A stretch of 64,000 nt of DNA from Marinobacter pelagius (GCF_003315345.1 NZ_QNRO01000016.1:1-64000), one strand, 5' to 3'. Shown: positions 31,272 to 41,119, counted from the first letter of the stretch. Notes: generated by a model from the sequence alone, not told the origin. A program made the numbers and translations.

Positions 31272-31750
31272 TGTTGTCGGTAATCAGTTATCCGATCTTC
31301 GTGCTTTCCGCGGTACTGGCTCTGGTGCTCAGCATCTCCCTGTTTCCGGTGGGCTGGTTCGAGTTCCGTCCCGAGTGGCTGGGTCTGGTAGTGTTTTATT
31401 GGACCTTCCGGGCGCCCGCCCAGTTCGGCATTCTCCTGGCCTGGTTCCTGGGCCTGCTGCTGGATGTGCTGGAGGCGACGCCCCTGGGCGTGAATGCCCT
31501 GGCTATGGGCCTGATTGCTTTCCTGGTGCTGACCATCCACCAGCGCCTGCGCATGTACCCCATGCCCCAGCAATGTCTGATGGTGTTCCTGCTGCTGGGT
31601 ATCAACCAGATGCTGGTGCATTTCATCAAACAGCTGCTCGGGGCCGAAGGGGATGCCGGGTTCGGTTACCTCTGGCCGGCTGCGACCAGTGCCCTGATCT
31701 GGCCGGTGGTCTGTGTACTCCTTGATAACATCAACCGGAAACTGGGTTAG
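31271..31750 (+). CDS. mreD: Rod shape-determining protein MreD
   Basis: Small polytopic inner-membrane partner of MreC, 159 residues with about five hydrophobic spans. The FEFRPEWLGLVVFYW and LGLLLDVLEATPLG segments are typical of MreD. ATG overlaps the mreC stop (TGATG). Confidence 0.93.
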   Translation: MLSVISYPIFVLSAVLALVLSISLFPVGWFEFRPEWLGLVVFYWTFRAPAQFGILLAWFLGLLLDVLEATPLGVNALAMGLIAFLVLTIHQRLRMYPMPQQCLMVFLLLGINQMLVHFIKQLLGAEGDAGFGYLWPAATSALIWPVVCVLLDNINRKLG

Positions 31751-31752
31751 CG

Positions 31753-32355
31753 ATGTCGCACCTGATTCTTGCCTCCGCCTCACCGCGCCGGGCGGAACTG
31801 CTGAAACAGATTGGACTGGACTTCACAACCCGGCCGGCTGATGTGGACGAAACCCCGGAACCGGCCGAGTCGGCCGAAGCCTACGTCGAGCGCCTGGCCC
31901 GGGAAAAAGCCCTGGCGGTGGCCGCCGACTACCCGGAGGCACTGGTGGTCGGTTCCGATACGTCGGTCGTCCTCAACGGCGAGATCCTGGGTAAGCCGGT
32001 GAACCGGACCGATGCCTGCGCCACCCTGGCGCGGCTCTCGGGCGAGGTTCATCAGGTGATGACCGCGGTGGCGCTGGCACACCGCGGGCAATGTCGGTCC
32101 TGCCTGGTGGTCACCGACGTGCAGTTCCGGAAACTTGGCGGGGACGAGATCAACGCCTATGTTGCCAGTGGAGAGCCCATGGATAAGGCCGGAAGTTATG
32201 GAATCCAGGGTCTTGGTGGTATTTTTGTGAAGGAACTCAGGGGAAGTTACAGCGCCGTGGTTGGACTGCCGTTGCAGCAGACCGCCGAACTTCTGGCTCA
32301 GGCCGGCTTCCCGGTATGGACGAACTGGCCAAGCAGTCTGGAGAGCCAAGAATGA
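31753..32355 (+). CDS. maf: Maf-family nucleotide pyrophosphatase (YhdE type)
   Basis: House-cleaning enzyme hydrolysing dTTP, UTP and modified nucleotides. The 200-residue product has ILASASPRRAELLKQIGLDF at the N-terminus, VVGSDTSVV near residue 69, and EPMDKAGSYGIQG near residue 141, typical of the YhdE subgroup. It lies 2 nt after mreD and overlaps rng by 4 nt. Confidence 0.94.
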   Translation: MSHLILASASPRRAELLKQIGLDFTTRPADVDETPEPAESAEAYVERLAREKALAVAADYPEALVVGSDTSVVLNGEILGKPVNRTDACATLARLSGEVHQVMTAVALAHRGQCRSCLVVTDVQFRKLGGDEINAYVASGEPMDKAGSYGIQGLGGIFVKELRGSYSAVVGLPLQQTAELLAQAGFPVWTNWPSSLESQE

Positions 32356-33833
32356 GTGAAGAAATCCTGATCAACGTTACGCCGGTGGAAACCCGGGTCG
32401 CCCTGGTGGAAAACGGCATGTTGCAGGAGGCCTACATCGAGCGCACCAGCCGCAAGGGCATCGTGGGCAACATCTACAAGGGCAAGGTTGTCCGCGTGCT
32501 GCCGGGCATGGAGGCCGCGTTCGTCGATATTGGCCTGGAGCGCGCCGCCTTTATCCACGCCTCGGACGTGATCACCGGCCAGTCCGGGGCCGAGGAACTG
32601 ACCGATGGTCCCAAAACCGTCCCGGATATCCGCACCTTGCTGCGGGAAGGTCAGTCCCTGGTAGTGCAGGTGACCAAGGATCCCATTGGCACCAAGGGCG
32701 CCCGCCTCACCACACAATTGTCGATACCGTCCCGATACCTGGTGTTCATGCCGGGGGTCAGTCACATCGGCATCTCCCAGCGCATCGAGGATGACAACGA
32801 GCGGGAGCGTCTCAAGACCCTGCTAGAGGAAGCCTCTGCAGAAAGCTCCGATGTGACGGGCGGCTACATCATCCGGACCGCCGCCGAGGCCGCCCCGGCC
32901 GAGGACCTGATCGGTGACATGAAGTACCTGCACCGGCTCAGCCATTCCATCCAGGAGCGCATCGCCAAGGTGCAGGCCCCGGCGGTGGTGTACCAGGATC
33001 TGCCGCTGTTCATCCGTACCATCCGCGACCTGGTGCGACCCCAGACCGAGAAGGTCCGGATCGACAGCCGGGAGAGCTATCAGCGGGTGATGGAGTTCGT
33101 CCAGGAATTTGTCACCGAGTTCGCCGACATGGTGGAGTACTATCCCGGCGAACGTCCGATCTTCGATCTGTACTCGGTGGAGGATGAGATCCAGAAGGCC
33201 CTGAGCCGCAAGGTTCAGCTGAAATCGGGCGGTTACGTCATCATCGACCAGACCGAGGCGATGACTACCATCGACATCAACACCGGCGCGTTCGTGGGCC
33301 ACCGGAACCTGGAAGAAACCATCTTCAAGACCAATCTGGAAGCGGCCCGGGCTATCAGCCGTCAGCTGCGGCTGCGTAACCTCGGTGGCATCATCATCAT
33401 CGACTTCATCGATATGGAGGATTCCGAGCACCAGCGCCAGGTCCACCGCATGCTGGAGAAGATGCTGGAACGGGACCACGCCAAGACCAAGATCACCGGT
33501 GTGTCGGAACTGGGTCTGGTGGAAATGACCCGCAAACGCACCACCGAGAGCCTGGGCCAGGTTTTGTGCGAACCCTGCCCGGTGTGTGACGGCCGGGGCT
33601 TCCTGAAAACGGCCGAGACGGTGTGTTACGAGATCTTCCGGGAAATCCTCCGGGTCAACCGGGCCTACGATGCCGAGAGTTACCTGGTAATGGCCGCCCA
33701 GAAAGTGGTGGACCGGTTGCTGGACGAAGAGTCCGACAACGTGGCCGACCTTGAGACATTCATTGCCAAGACCATCCGCTTCCAGGTGGAGCCTTTCTAC
33801 AGCCAGGAGCAGTACGATGTTGTGTTGCTCTGA
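32352..33833 (+). CDS. rng: Ribonuclease G
   Basis: Endoribonuclease for 5' maturation of 16S rRNA and mRNA decay. The 493-residue product has an N-terminal S1 domain with GNIYKGKVVRVLPGMEAAFVD, the catalytic MTTIDINTGAFVG segment near residue 300, and the zinc-link CEPCPVCDGRG. It lacks the long RNase E C-terminus. ATG 32352 overlaps maf by 4 nt. Confidence 0.95.
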   Translation: MSEEILINVTPVETRVALVENGMLQEAYIERTSRKGIVGNIYKGKVVRVLPGMEAAFVDIGLERAAFIHASDVITGQSGAEELTDGPKTVPDIRTLLREGQSLVVQVTKDPIGTKGARLTTQLSIPSRYLVFMPGVSHIGISQRIEDDNERERLKTLLEEASAESSDVTGGYIIRTAAEAAPAEDLIGDMKYLHRLSHSIQERIAKVQAPAVVYQDLPLFIRTIRDLVRPQTEKVRIDSRESYQRVMEFVQEFVTEFADMVEYYPGERPIFDLYSVEDEIQKALSRKVQLKSGGYVIIDQTEAMTTIDINTGAFVGHRNLEETIFKTNLEAARAISRQLRLRNLGGIIIIDFIDMEDSEHQRQVHRMLEKMLERDHAKTKITGVSELGLVEMTRKRTTESLGQVLCEPCPVCDGRGFLKTAETVCYEIFREILRVNRAYDAESYLVMAAQKVVDRLLDEESDNVADLETFIAKTIRFQVEPFYSQEQYDVVLL

Positions 33834-33872
33834 CGCCCGCGCAGGTTGCCGGCCCGGGGAGTAACGGAATCC

Positions 33873-36800
33873 ATGTCCTCAGGCGATCACGGGCCGCGGT
33901 TACCGGACCTGCCCCCCGAAAGTCGGCCGGTACGCCTCGCTGCACGGCTCTCGAGCCTGGTGTGGTGGTCCCTGTTGGCGGTGCTTTTGCTGTTCGCTCT
34001 GTACGCGGGCATTGGTCGGCAACTGACCCAGAATATTGACAGCTTCCGGGACGACCTGGAAAGCGAGCTCTCTGCACGCACCGGCAAACAGGTGGAGATC
34101 GGTGGTCTCGATGCCCGCTGGAACTGGCTGGATCCTACCTTGCTGGCGCGGAATATCGACATCATCGAGCCCGGCACGGGGGACTACGTGGTTCGCCTGC
34201 AACACTTCCGGATCCGCCTCGATTTCCTCGCTTCCCTGTTCCGATTCCGGGTAGTTTTCGAAGCCTTCGAGGCTGATGGTCTGGAGCTGACTCTCAATCA
34301 GACCCCTGATGGCGAGGTAGGAGTCGAGGGAGCGGAATTGCCTGCGCCTGCCCGGAACCAGTTCCAGGAGTGGCTTGAGCTGGCGGGGCGCTGGCTGTCC
34401 GATCCCTACGTCAAACTCACCCGTGTCAATCTGGCGATCCGTGACAACCAGGGCCAGCTGCGCCATCTCGAGATCCCCCAGCTGGATCTGGTCTACCGCC
34501 GCGGGCTGTTCCGGGCTTCCGGGCGCGCTATGCAACCTGGCACCACCCAGCAGCTGGCCAGTTTCAGCCTGGTCGGGCGGCACTTCTTCCGTGGCGACTT
34601 TACCGGCCAGCTGTACCTGGACGTGGATTCCGGCCGGCTGTTCGATGGCCTGATCGACGAGTATCAATGGCGAACCCTGAGGGTGGAGGGATTCGATCTG
34701 GGCGGGCAGGTGTGGCTGACCTTCCGGAATGGCCTGCTACAGCAGGCAAACGGGTCGGTACGGACACCCTATCTGCAGCTTGGCGTGGGTAGCGAATCCC
34801 TTGCGCCGATCGAGAATATCAGTGCCCGTTTTGGCTGGCGCCGGGCCGAAAGCGGCAACACCGCTGTGGTTTCACGGGGGGAGATCCATCTGCAGGAACT
34901 CCAGTGGACCTGGAATGACGTTACCGTCCCGCCCTTCAGTGTACGGCTGATGCCCCGGGAGGATGGGGATGTCGAAGTGGTGGCGGATGCGCTGCCCCTC
35001 GGGCCCCTGCGTCGCTTGCTTGCGGTCCTGCCCCTACTGCCGGAGCGAGCGGGTCGTGCGCTCCGGAACTATCGTCCTGCAGGTTATCTGGATCGGGTGC
35101 ATCTGAGGCTGCCCGCCCGTGACCTGACGGAATTCGAGCTCACCGGTCTGCTTCGTGACGTCCGGGTCCAGGCCCACGGCGGCGCTCCGGGCGCCTCCGG
35201 TCTGAATGGCAGGATCTCCCTGCGCCGCAATTCCGGCCTGGTAGAACTGGCACCCTCCGGAGAGCCGGTTAGCCTCGGCTTCCCCCGGCTGTTCCGGGAC
35301 GACTGGACGTTCCGGGAAGTGCAGGGGTCGGTCGCCTGGCTGCTGGACGGCCCCGTCACCCGGGTGTATTCCGATAACATCCGGATGCGCTACGGCGATA
35401 GCACCAGCCTGACCGGTGCCTTTGATCTGCGCATGGACCGTGAGGGTGAGGACAACCTCGGTCTGCGTATTGGTGTCGAGGATGGACGAGCCGGGATGCT
35501 GGCGGATTTCGTGCCGGCAAAGGTTGTAAATCCCGGCCTGTATGAATGGCTGACCACAGCGATCACCGAGGCCCGGATCACCGAGGGGGTCTACTATGGC
35601 CACGGCCAGATCGGTCGCGATGCGCCCCGGGGGTCGTTCGTGTCGTCCATGTGGTACACGTTCGAGGACGCGACGGTCCGTTACGACGAACGCTGGCCGG
35701 AAGTGACGTCGGCGCGGGGCAGGGTCGATATCCAGGATGGCAATACGGACGTCAAGCTGGAATCTGGCCGGACCGGCGGCCTGGAACTCCATCCAAGCCG
35801 GGTGAAGGTGATTCCTGGCGATGAAGGTGCAAGGCTTTATGTCGATGCGGCGGCACGTGTACCCGGGGATGCCGTACCCTTCTGGATGGATAACAGCCCG
35901 TTGGGCGAGATGGCAGGCTCCGAGGCCCGGAGCCTGGAATACGGAGGCGACTACGCCCTGGACCTTGAACTGGAGCTGCCCCTGGGCGAGGGCGGGGAAC
36001 CGGTGGTTCAGGCCCGTGTCCAGACCTCTAACGGCTCGGTGCGCTATCCCGGTGCCAATCTGAGCTGGACCGAACTCTCAGGGGGTCTCACCTATCATAC
36101 CGTCGATGGCTTCTCGGGCGGCCCCATCCAGGCCCGGTTCTTCGGTGACCCGGTTGCGGTCAGCCTCAGTGTGGGCTCGGACGGAGAGGGCCTTGCCATT
36201 CGCCAGGAGGGGCAGCTCACGGTGCCGGACGTGTTTCGCCAGGCCGGGCTGGAGACTGACAGCGGTTTCGGTCTCAACGGTACTCTGGATTATTCCGCTG
36301 CGTTGACGGTCGGGGCCGATACCACCTCCGGTATCCAGGTACGTTCCAATCTCGAGGGGCTTGCGGTGGACTGGCCGGAACCACTGGCCAAGAGCGCCGA
36401 AGAACAGGCGCCGCTGGAGGCGACCATCTACCCTCAGGCTGAACAGGGGCTCCGGATCGCGGGCAGCTGGGAGAACCGGATGGGCTTTGAGTTTCTCTGG
36501 CAAGACACCGGTTTCGACCTGACCCTCGGCCACCTTTACCTGGGATCCCATACCCTCAGGAATATCACGATCAATGCGTTGCAGCTGGATGATCGCTGGG
36601 TAGTGAGCACCCGCTCCGAGCGCGCGGTGGGCCGGGTCGTACTTCCGGACAGCGACGAGCCGGTCAAGGCCGATTTTGAGGTGCTGAGACTGGTCCGCGA
36701 CGATGAGAAACGGGAAGCCCAGCCTGAATTGCTGACCCTCGAGGAACAGCTGGAGGCCTTCCGGGCGCTGGATATGGGCAGCTGGCCGGACATCGATGTC

Positions 36801-37610
36801 AGCATCGCCGACCTTCAGCTCAATGGCGAGAGCCTGGGAACCTGGGAGTTTCTTTTGCGCCCGGAGCCGTTCCAGCTCAAGGTCAACGACATCGAGGGCC
36901 GCCTGAACTCCCTGACCCTTTTGGGGGAGATGACCTGGAGCATCGCTGCTGATCGGGAAGTCAGCCGCTTTGCCGGCTCGGTCACAGGCGGTGCCCTGAC
37001 CGACCTGAACCAATTGTTCGGCACTGAGATTCCCCTGGAAAACCAGCAGACCAATATCGAGCTGGATCTGGACTGGCCCGGGCGACCGGATGATTTCTCC
37101 ATGCGGGAGGTCAGCGGAACCGTAAGCCTGCGGCTCGATGACGGGATCATCCTGGAGCAGAACAGCACCGCCCAGGTGTTCCGGGTCTTCAACTTGCTGA
37201 ACGCCGATACCCTCTGGCGACGACTGCAACTGGATTTCTCGGATCTTTACGAGCGCGGCGTGGCTTTCGACGCCATTTCCGGCAAGGCCCGGATCACCAA
37301 CGGCCTGGTGACCATGAATCCCGAGTTGCAGATTGTCGGCCCTTCCGGCGCGTTCAAGCTCAGCGGTACTACGGACCTGTCCGAGGAAACCCTGGACATG
37401 CGACTGGTAGTGGTGCTGCCTCTCACCCAGAACCTGCCGCTGGCGGCCCTGCTGATGGGGGCTGGAGCGCCGATCGGCGGCGCGCTGTTCGTGCTGGACA
37501 AGGTTCTGGGCGACCCGTTGAGTAAACTGACCAGCGCCACCTATAGTGTTACCGGGACCTGGGATAATCCCGAGGTCGACCTGCGCCGGGTCTTCGACAC
37601 CGGCGAATAG
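33873..37610 (+). CDS. yhdP: YhdP, AsmA-like phospholipid-transport protein
   Basis: Very large envelope protein anchored in the inner membrane and thought to bridge the periplasm and carry phospholipids to the outer membrane (with TamB and YdbH in E. coli). The 1245-residue product has one N-terminal membrane segment at about 26-48, then repetitive beta-rich sequence (DUF3971/AsmA region) and a C-terminal segment with LPLAALLMGAGAPIGGALFV. The start at 33873 has a purine-rich GGAGTAACGGA upstream. It follows rng by 39 bp and precedes the nitrilase by 20 bp. Confidence 0.92.
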   Translation: MSSGDHGPRLPDLPPESRPVRLAARLSSLVWWSLLAVLLLFALYAGIGRQLTQNIDSFRDDLESELSARTGKQVEIGGLDARWNWLDPTLLARNIDIIEPGTGDYVVRLQHFRIRLDFLASLFRFRVVFEAFEADGLELTLNQTPDGEVGVEGAELPAPARNQFQEWLELAGRWLSDPYVKLTRVNLAIRDNQGQLRHLEIPQLDLVYRRGLFRASGRAMQPGTTQQLASFSLVGRHFFRGDFTGQLYLDVDSGRLFDGLIDEYQWRTLRVEGFDLGGQVWLTFRNGLLQQANGSVRTPYLQLGVGSESLAPIENISARFGWRRAESGNTAVVSRGEIHLQELQWTWNDVTVPPFSVRLMPREDGDVEVVADALPLGPLRRLLAVLPLLPERAGRALRNYRPAGYLDRVHLRLPARDLTEFELTGLLRDVRVQAHGGAPGASGLNGRISLRRNSGLVELAPSGEPVSLGFPRLFRDDWTFREVQGSVAWLLDGPVTRVYSDNIRMRYGDSTSLTGAFDLRMDREGEDNLGLRIGVEDGRAGMLADFVPAKVVNPGLYEWLTTAITEARITEGVYYGHGQIGRDAPRGSFVSSMWYTFEDATVRYDERWPEVTSARGRVDIQDGNTDVKLESGRTGGLELHPSRVKVIPGDEGARLYVDAAARVPGDAVPFWMDNSPLGEMAGSEARSLEYGGDYALDLELELPLGEGGEPVVQARVQTSNGSVRYPGANLSWTELSGGLTYHTVDGFSGGPIQARFFGDPVAVSLSVGSDGEGLAIRQEGQLTVPDVFRQAGLETDSGFGLNGTLDYSAALTVGADTTSGIQVRSNLEGLAVDWPEPLAKSAEEQAPLEATIYPQAEQGLRIAGSWENRMGFEFLWQDTGFDLTLGHLYLGSHTLRNITINALQLDDRWVVSTRSERAVGRVVLPDSDEPVKADFEVLRLVRDDEKREAQPELLTLEEQLEAFRALDMGSWPDIDVSIADLQLNGESLGTWEFLLRPEPFQLKVNDIEGRLNSLTLLGEMTWSIAADREVSRFAGSVTGGALTDLNQLFGTEIPLENQQTNIELDLDWPGRPDDFSMREVSGTVSLRLDDGIILEQNSTAQVFRVFNLLNADTLWRRLQLDFSDLYERGVAFDAISGKARITNGLVTMNPELQIVGPSGAFKLSGTTDLSEETLDMRLVVVLPLTQNLPLAALLMGAGAPIGGALFVLDKVLGDPLSKLTSATYSVTGTWDNPEVDLRRVFDTGE

Positions 37611-37630
37611 TGCGAGCGGAGAAGGATTTT

Positions 37631-38476
37631 ATGACCACACAGGCGAAACAGCGGGTAGCCGCGATCCAGATGGTGAGTACCCGGGACATCGAGGCGAATC
37701 TGCAGGAAGCGGAACGATTGCTGGCCGAAGCCGCCCGGCAGGGGGCGAAAGTCGCGGTGTTGCCGGAGAACTTCGCGGTGCTGTCCACCGCCGATATGAT
37801 CGACTGCGGACGCACGGAGGCTGGCGACACGCCGGTGATTCGGGATTTCCTGTCAGCCCAGACCCGGAAGCTCGGGATCTGGATTGTCGGTGGCTCCCTG
37901 CCGCTGGCACAGAGACCGGATGGTACCGATATCGAGGACCGGGTGAGGGCCACCTGCCTGGTGTATGACGACCAGGGCCAGGAAGTGGGCCGTTACGACA
38001 AGATTCATCTCTTTGATGCCAAAGTGGACGACGCCCACGGCCAGTATCGGGAATCGGACACCTTCGAGCCCGGGGAGCAGGTGCTGACCGTGGATACACC
38101 GGTGGGCAAGCTCGGGATGGCCATCTGCTACGACCTGCGCTTCCCGGAGCTGTTCCGGCTCCTGCGGGAGCAGGGTGCCGACTGGGTGTGCCTGCCAAGC
38201 GCCTTCACCTGGCAGACCGGCGATGCTCACTGGCACGCCCTGAACCGTGCCCGGGCCATCGAGAACCAGGTCTGGGTCATCGCCCCCGGCCAGGGCGGCC
38301 AGAACAGCGAACGCCGCCGCACCTACGGCCACACCCTCATCTGCGACCCCTGGGGCAAGATCACCGCCGAGCGTGAAGAAGATGGCCCCGGCGTGATTAC
38401 CGCCGAGCTGGACATGGAGCGGCTGAAACAGGTGAGGGCGAACATGCCGGTGTGGGAGCACCGGAGGCTGGTTTAA
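37631..38476 (+). CDS. Nitrilase-superfamily carbon-nitrogen hydrolase (Nit type)
   Basis: A 281-residue Nit-type amidohydrolase; relatives act as deaminated-glutathione or omega-amidase repair enzymes, so the substrate is inferred. The triad is visible: Glu in VLPENFAVL, Lys in YDKIHLFD and Cys in AICYDLRFPELFR. ATG 37631 has GGAGAAGG 6 nt upstream. In Pseudomonas the next gene is tldD; here four REPs follow and darP is on the opposite strand. Confidence 0.9.
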   Translation: MTTQAKQRVAAIQMVSTRDIEANLQEAERLLAEAARQGAKVAVLPENFAVLSTADMIDCGRTEAGDTPVIRDFLSAQTRKLGIWIVGGSLPLAQRPDGTDIEDRVRATCLVYDDQGQEVGRYDKIHLFDAKVDDAHGQYRESDTFEPGEQVLTVDTPVGKLGMAICYDLRFPELFRLLREQGADWVCLPSAFTWQTGDAHWHALNRARAIENQVWVIAPGQGGQNSERRRTYGHTLICDPWGKITAEREEDGPGVITAELDMERLKQVRANMPVWEHRRLV

Positions 38477-38493
38477 CGCAGGGGACTAGCTCA

Positions 38494-38710
38494 GGGGTCT
38501 GATGAACTCGTTCATCTGACCCCATTTTGGCATCTAACCCCGACTCAGGGGTCTGATGAAAACCTTCATCTGACCCCATGTTCAGGCCAAACTCCCGGAT
38601 CTCATTTTACCTCAGGGGTCTGATGAACTTGTTCATCTGACCCCATGTTCAGGTCAAACTCCGTGATCACATCTGAAAACGGGGTCAGAAGAAAGCGTTC
38701 TTCAGACCCC
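38494..38710. repeat. REP cluster R6: four palindromes
   Basis: Copies at 38494-38523, 38548-38577 and 38615-38644 (GATGAA type, all T-T) and 38681-38710 (GAAGAA type, A-A). They lie between the convergent nit and darP genes, where tldD sits in Pseudomonas. A run of nine G follows the last copy. Confidence 0.9.
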
Positions 38711-38738
38711 TGGGGGGGGGGATGGCCCCACCTTCTTT

Positions 38739-39260
38739 CTATTCAACCTCGTCAATACACTCCCGCAAATATCGAAACAGCTTCTTCGCCTGCCCGGTAT
38801 TCTTCTCCTTCTCGGCATCCCGCTTCGCATTCCGCGCCAGGTTGCGCAGGTGCTGGATATCCGCCGACGGGCAGTAGTCAATAAACTCGCCCACCGCCGA
38901 ATCCCCCTCGGCCACCATCCGGTCGCGCCAGCGCTCGGCCAGGTGGTGACGGCGGGTATGCTCGGCGCTGCCGGAATCGAAGGCATCCAGGCCGCGCTCG
39001 ATGGCTTCCGGGTCTTCCTCGTTACGCATAACCTTGCCGATGTAATGCAGGTGCCGCCGGCGTGCCTCATGTTTGCGAATTCGCCGGGATTCAACGATGG
39101 CCGCTTTCAGGGTATCGCTGATGGGCAGGCTGTTGAGCTGGTCGTCGCTCAGATCCAGCATGCGCTTGCCCACTTCCTGCAGGGCATGCATCTCCCGCTT
39201 GATCTGGGATTTGCTGGGACCGAGGTCTTCCTGGAATTCGTCGTCTTCGTGATCAGTCAT
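38739..39260 (-). CDS. darP: Ribosome-associated protein DarP (YjgA, DUF615)
   Basis: A 173-residue, highly charged helical protein that binds late 50S assembly intermediates near the peptidyl-transferase centre. The family pattern is visible in SKSQIKREMHALQEVGKRM near residue 16, and in the Arg/His-rich middle RRIRKHEARRRHLHYIGKVM. No signal peptide. It is isolated between REP clusters R6 and R7; its usual neighbours tldD and pmbA are not in this window. Confidence 0.93.
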   Translation of the reverse strand: MTDHEDDEFQEDLGPSKSQIKREMHALQEVGKRMLDLSDDQLNSLPISDTLKAAIVESRRIRKHEARRRHLHYIGKVMRNEEDPEAIERGLDAFDSGSAEHTRRHHLAERWRDRMVAEGDSAVGEFIDYCPSADIQHLRNLARNAKRDAEKEKNTGQAKKLFRYLRECIDEVE

Positions 39261-39283
39261 AGTTGCTACCTAAAGCCTAAGTC

Positions 39284-39380
39284 GGGGTCAGATGAAGGCT
39301 TTCATCAGACCCCATAATCGCGCCAAACTCAGGGGTCTGCGTCCAACTCAGGGGTCTGATGAACTTGTTCATCTGACCCC
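39284..39380. repeat. REP cluster R7: two palindromes plus a half copy
   Basis: Copies at 39284-39313 (A-A) and 39351-39380 (T-T), both GATGAA type and mutually inverted; a half copy starts at 39332. The cluster lies between mgtE and darP, which share a strand. Confidence 0.9.
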
Positions 39381-39397
39381 ATGTTCAGTTGCAACCC

Positions 39398-40759
39398 TCA
39401 CGCATAAAAAATCGTCGCCAACCCCAGAAACGCCATAAACCCCACCACGTCCGTCACCGTGGTCAGAATCACGCTCCCGGCCAGCGCCGGATCAATGTTC
39501 CTCGACTTGAGAAACAGCGGCAACATGGTGCCAACAAACGCTGCCGCCACAAGGTTGATGACCAGGGCGGCGGCGATAATGGCACCAATCAGCAGGTCCT
39601 GGAACCAGGCGGCGGCCGCGGTGGCCACCACCAGCGCCCAGAAGAGGCCATTGAGCGCGCCCACAAAGAATTCCCGGTTCAGCAGCCATCGCACGTTGGC
39701 GCCGCTGATCTGGCCCACGGCCATGCCGCGGATCACCAGGGTGAGGGTCTGGCTGCCGGCAATGCCGCCCATACTGGCGACGATCGGCATCAGTACCGCC
39801 AGGGCAACCACCTTGCTGATCGTGGCCTCGAACAGGCCGATCACCGCCGAGGCGATAAACGCGGTGACCAGGTTGATCCCCAGCCACACAGCGCGGCGGC
39901 GGGTGGTTTTCCAGACCGGGGCGAAGGTGTCTTCATCCTCGTCCAGACCGGCCATGCTCATCAGGGAGTGGTCGGCGTCTTCCCGGATAACGTCGACCAC
40001 GTCATCGATGGTGATACGGCCGAGCAGCCGGCCTTCCTCGTTGACCACCGGCGCCGAGATCAGGTCGTAGCGTTCGAACAGGGTCGCTACCTTGGTGTCG
40101 GAAAGGGTCACCGGAATGGGTTCGACCTCGGTATCCATGACTTCCCGCACGGTCGATGCCGGGTTGGATACCAGGATCCGGGTAATGGGCAGTACCCCGA
40201 TGAAATCGTCCCGCCGGCTGACCACGATCAGGCTGTCGGTCATGGGTGGCAGGTTGCGGTGCCGGCGCAGGTAACGGAGTACAACGTCGATGCTGATGTC
40301 CGGGCGCACCGTGATGGTGTCCGTGTTCATCAGACCGCCGGCGGTGTCCTCCGGATAGGACAGCACTTCCTCGACCCGCAGCCGGTCCTGCTCGTCCATG
40401 GTGTCCAGGACTTCCTGGATCACCGTGTCCGGCAATTGCTGCAGCAAGTCGGCAAGGTCGTCCGACTCGAAATCCTCGATGATGTCCGCCAGTTCCTGGG
40501 CGTTCAGCTGGCTCAGGAAGTAACTACGGATGTCATCGCTGAGGTACTGGAGGACTTCACCCTCCAGGTCCTTCTCCACCAGGTTCCAGAGCAGGGCACG
40601 CTGGCGGGGCGGGGAGGATTCCAGCAGGTGGGCGATATCGCTGGGGCTCAGGCCGCCATTGAGGATGCGGGCAACCTGCTTGAGGGCGCCACTATCGAGC
40701 GCCTCACTCAGTGAGCGCAAACGCTGCTTGGCCTGGCTTTTTTCCAGAATATCGGTCAT
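39398..40759 (-). CDS. mgtE: Magnesium transporter MgtE
   Basis: Inner-membrane Mg2+ channel gated by intracellular magnesium. The 453-residue product has an N-terminal superhelical domain (about 1-130), two CBS domains (about 135-260; LMNTDTITVRPD, VMDTEVEPIPV) and five C-terminal membrane spans including PIVASMGGIAGSQTLTLVIRG, the family pore signature. It has its own promoter signal upstream. Confidence 0.95.
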   Translation of the reverse strand: MTDILEKSQAKQRLRSLSEALDSGALKQVARILNGGLSPSDIAHLLESSPPRQRALLWNLVEKDLEGEVLQYLSDDIRSYFLSQLNAQELADIIEDFESDDLADLLQQLPDTVIQEVLDTMDEQDRLRVEEVLSYPEDTAGGLMNTDTITVRPDISIDVVLRYLRRHRNLPPMTDSLIVVSRRDDFIGVLPITRILVSNPASTVREVMDTEVEPIPVTLSDTKVATLFERYDLISAPVVNEEGRLLGRITIDDVVDVIREDADHSLMSMAGLDEDEDTFAPVWKTTRRRAVWLGINLVTAFIASAVIGLFEATISKVVALAVLMPIVASMGGIAGSQTLTLVIRGMAVGQISGANVRWLLNREFFVGALNGLFWALVVATAAAAWFQDLLIGAIIAAALVINLVAAAFVGTMLPLFLKSRNIDPALAGSVILTTVTDVVGFMAFLGLATIFYA

Positions 40760-40787
40760 GAATCACCTGCTCGCTGAAAACGCCTTT

Positions 40788-40793
40788 ATTATA
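40788..40793 (-). promoter_or_regulatory. Candidate -10 box for mgtE
   Basis: A consensus TATAAT on the minus strand lies 29 nt before the mgtE ATG in the 84-bp gap after ptsO. No good -35 is visible, so an activator or extended contact may be needed. Confidence 0.45.
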
Positions 40794-40843
40794 GCGGAGT
40801 TAGGCGTTACAGGTGAGTGAAACGGGGGTTAAAACCTCTGGGG

Positions 40844-41113
40844 TCATTCCCCTTCGCCGAAATAATCATCAATCAATGCCACCAGCGCCCGAATGGCCTC
40901 TTCTTCATCCCGCCCCTCGGCAATCAGTTCCACCTCGGTGCCCTGACTGGCGGCGAGCATCATCACCTGCATGATGTTCTTGGCATCCACCTCGCGGCCG
41001 TTGCGGGCGATCCGGACCTGGCTGTCGAACTCGGAGGCCGTGGCCACCAGTTTGGCGGTGGCGCGGGCGTGCAGGCCGAGCTTGTTGATAATAGTGATGG
41101 GGCGGCGGATCAT
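40844..41113 (-). CDS. ptsO: HPr-like phosphocarrier of the nitrogen PTS (NPr)
   Basis: Phosphate carrier between PtsP and PtsN in the nitrogen-related PTS. The 89-residue product has the phosphorylation site GLHARATAKL (His near residue 15) and the NIMQVMMLAAS segment where HPr has its regulatory Ser; both are typical of NPr. It follows rapZ by 6 bp. Confidence 0.95.
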   Translation of the reverse strand: MIRRPITIINKLGLHARATAKLVATASEFDSQVRIARNGREVDAKNIMQVMMLAASQGTEVELIAEGRDEEEAIRALVALIDDYFGEGE

Positions 41114-41119
41114 GGTGAT

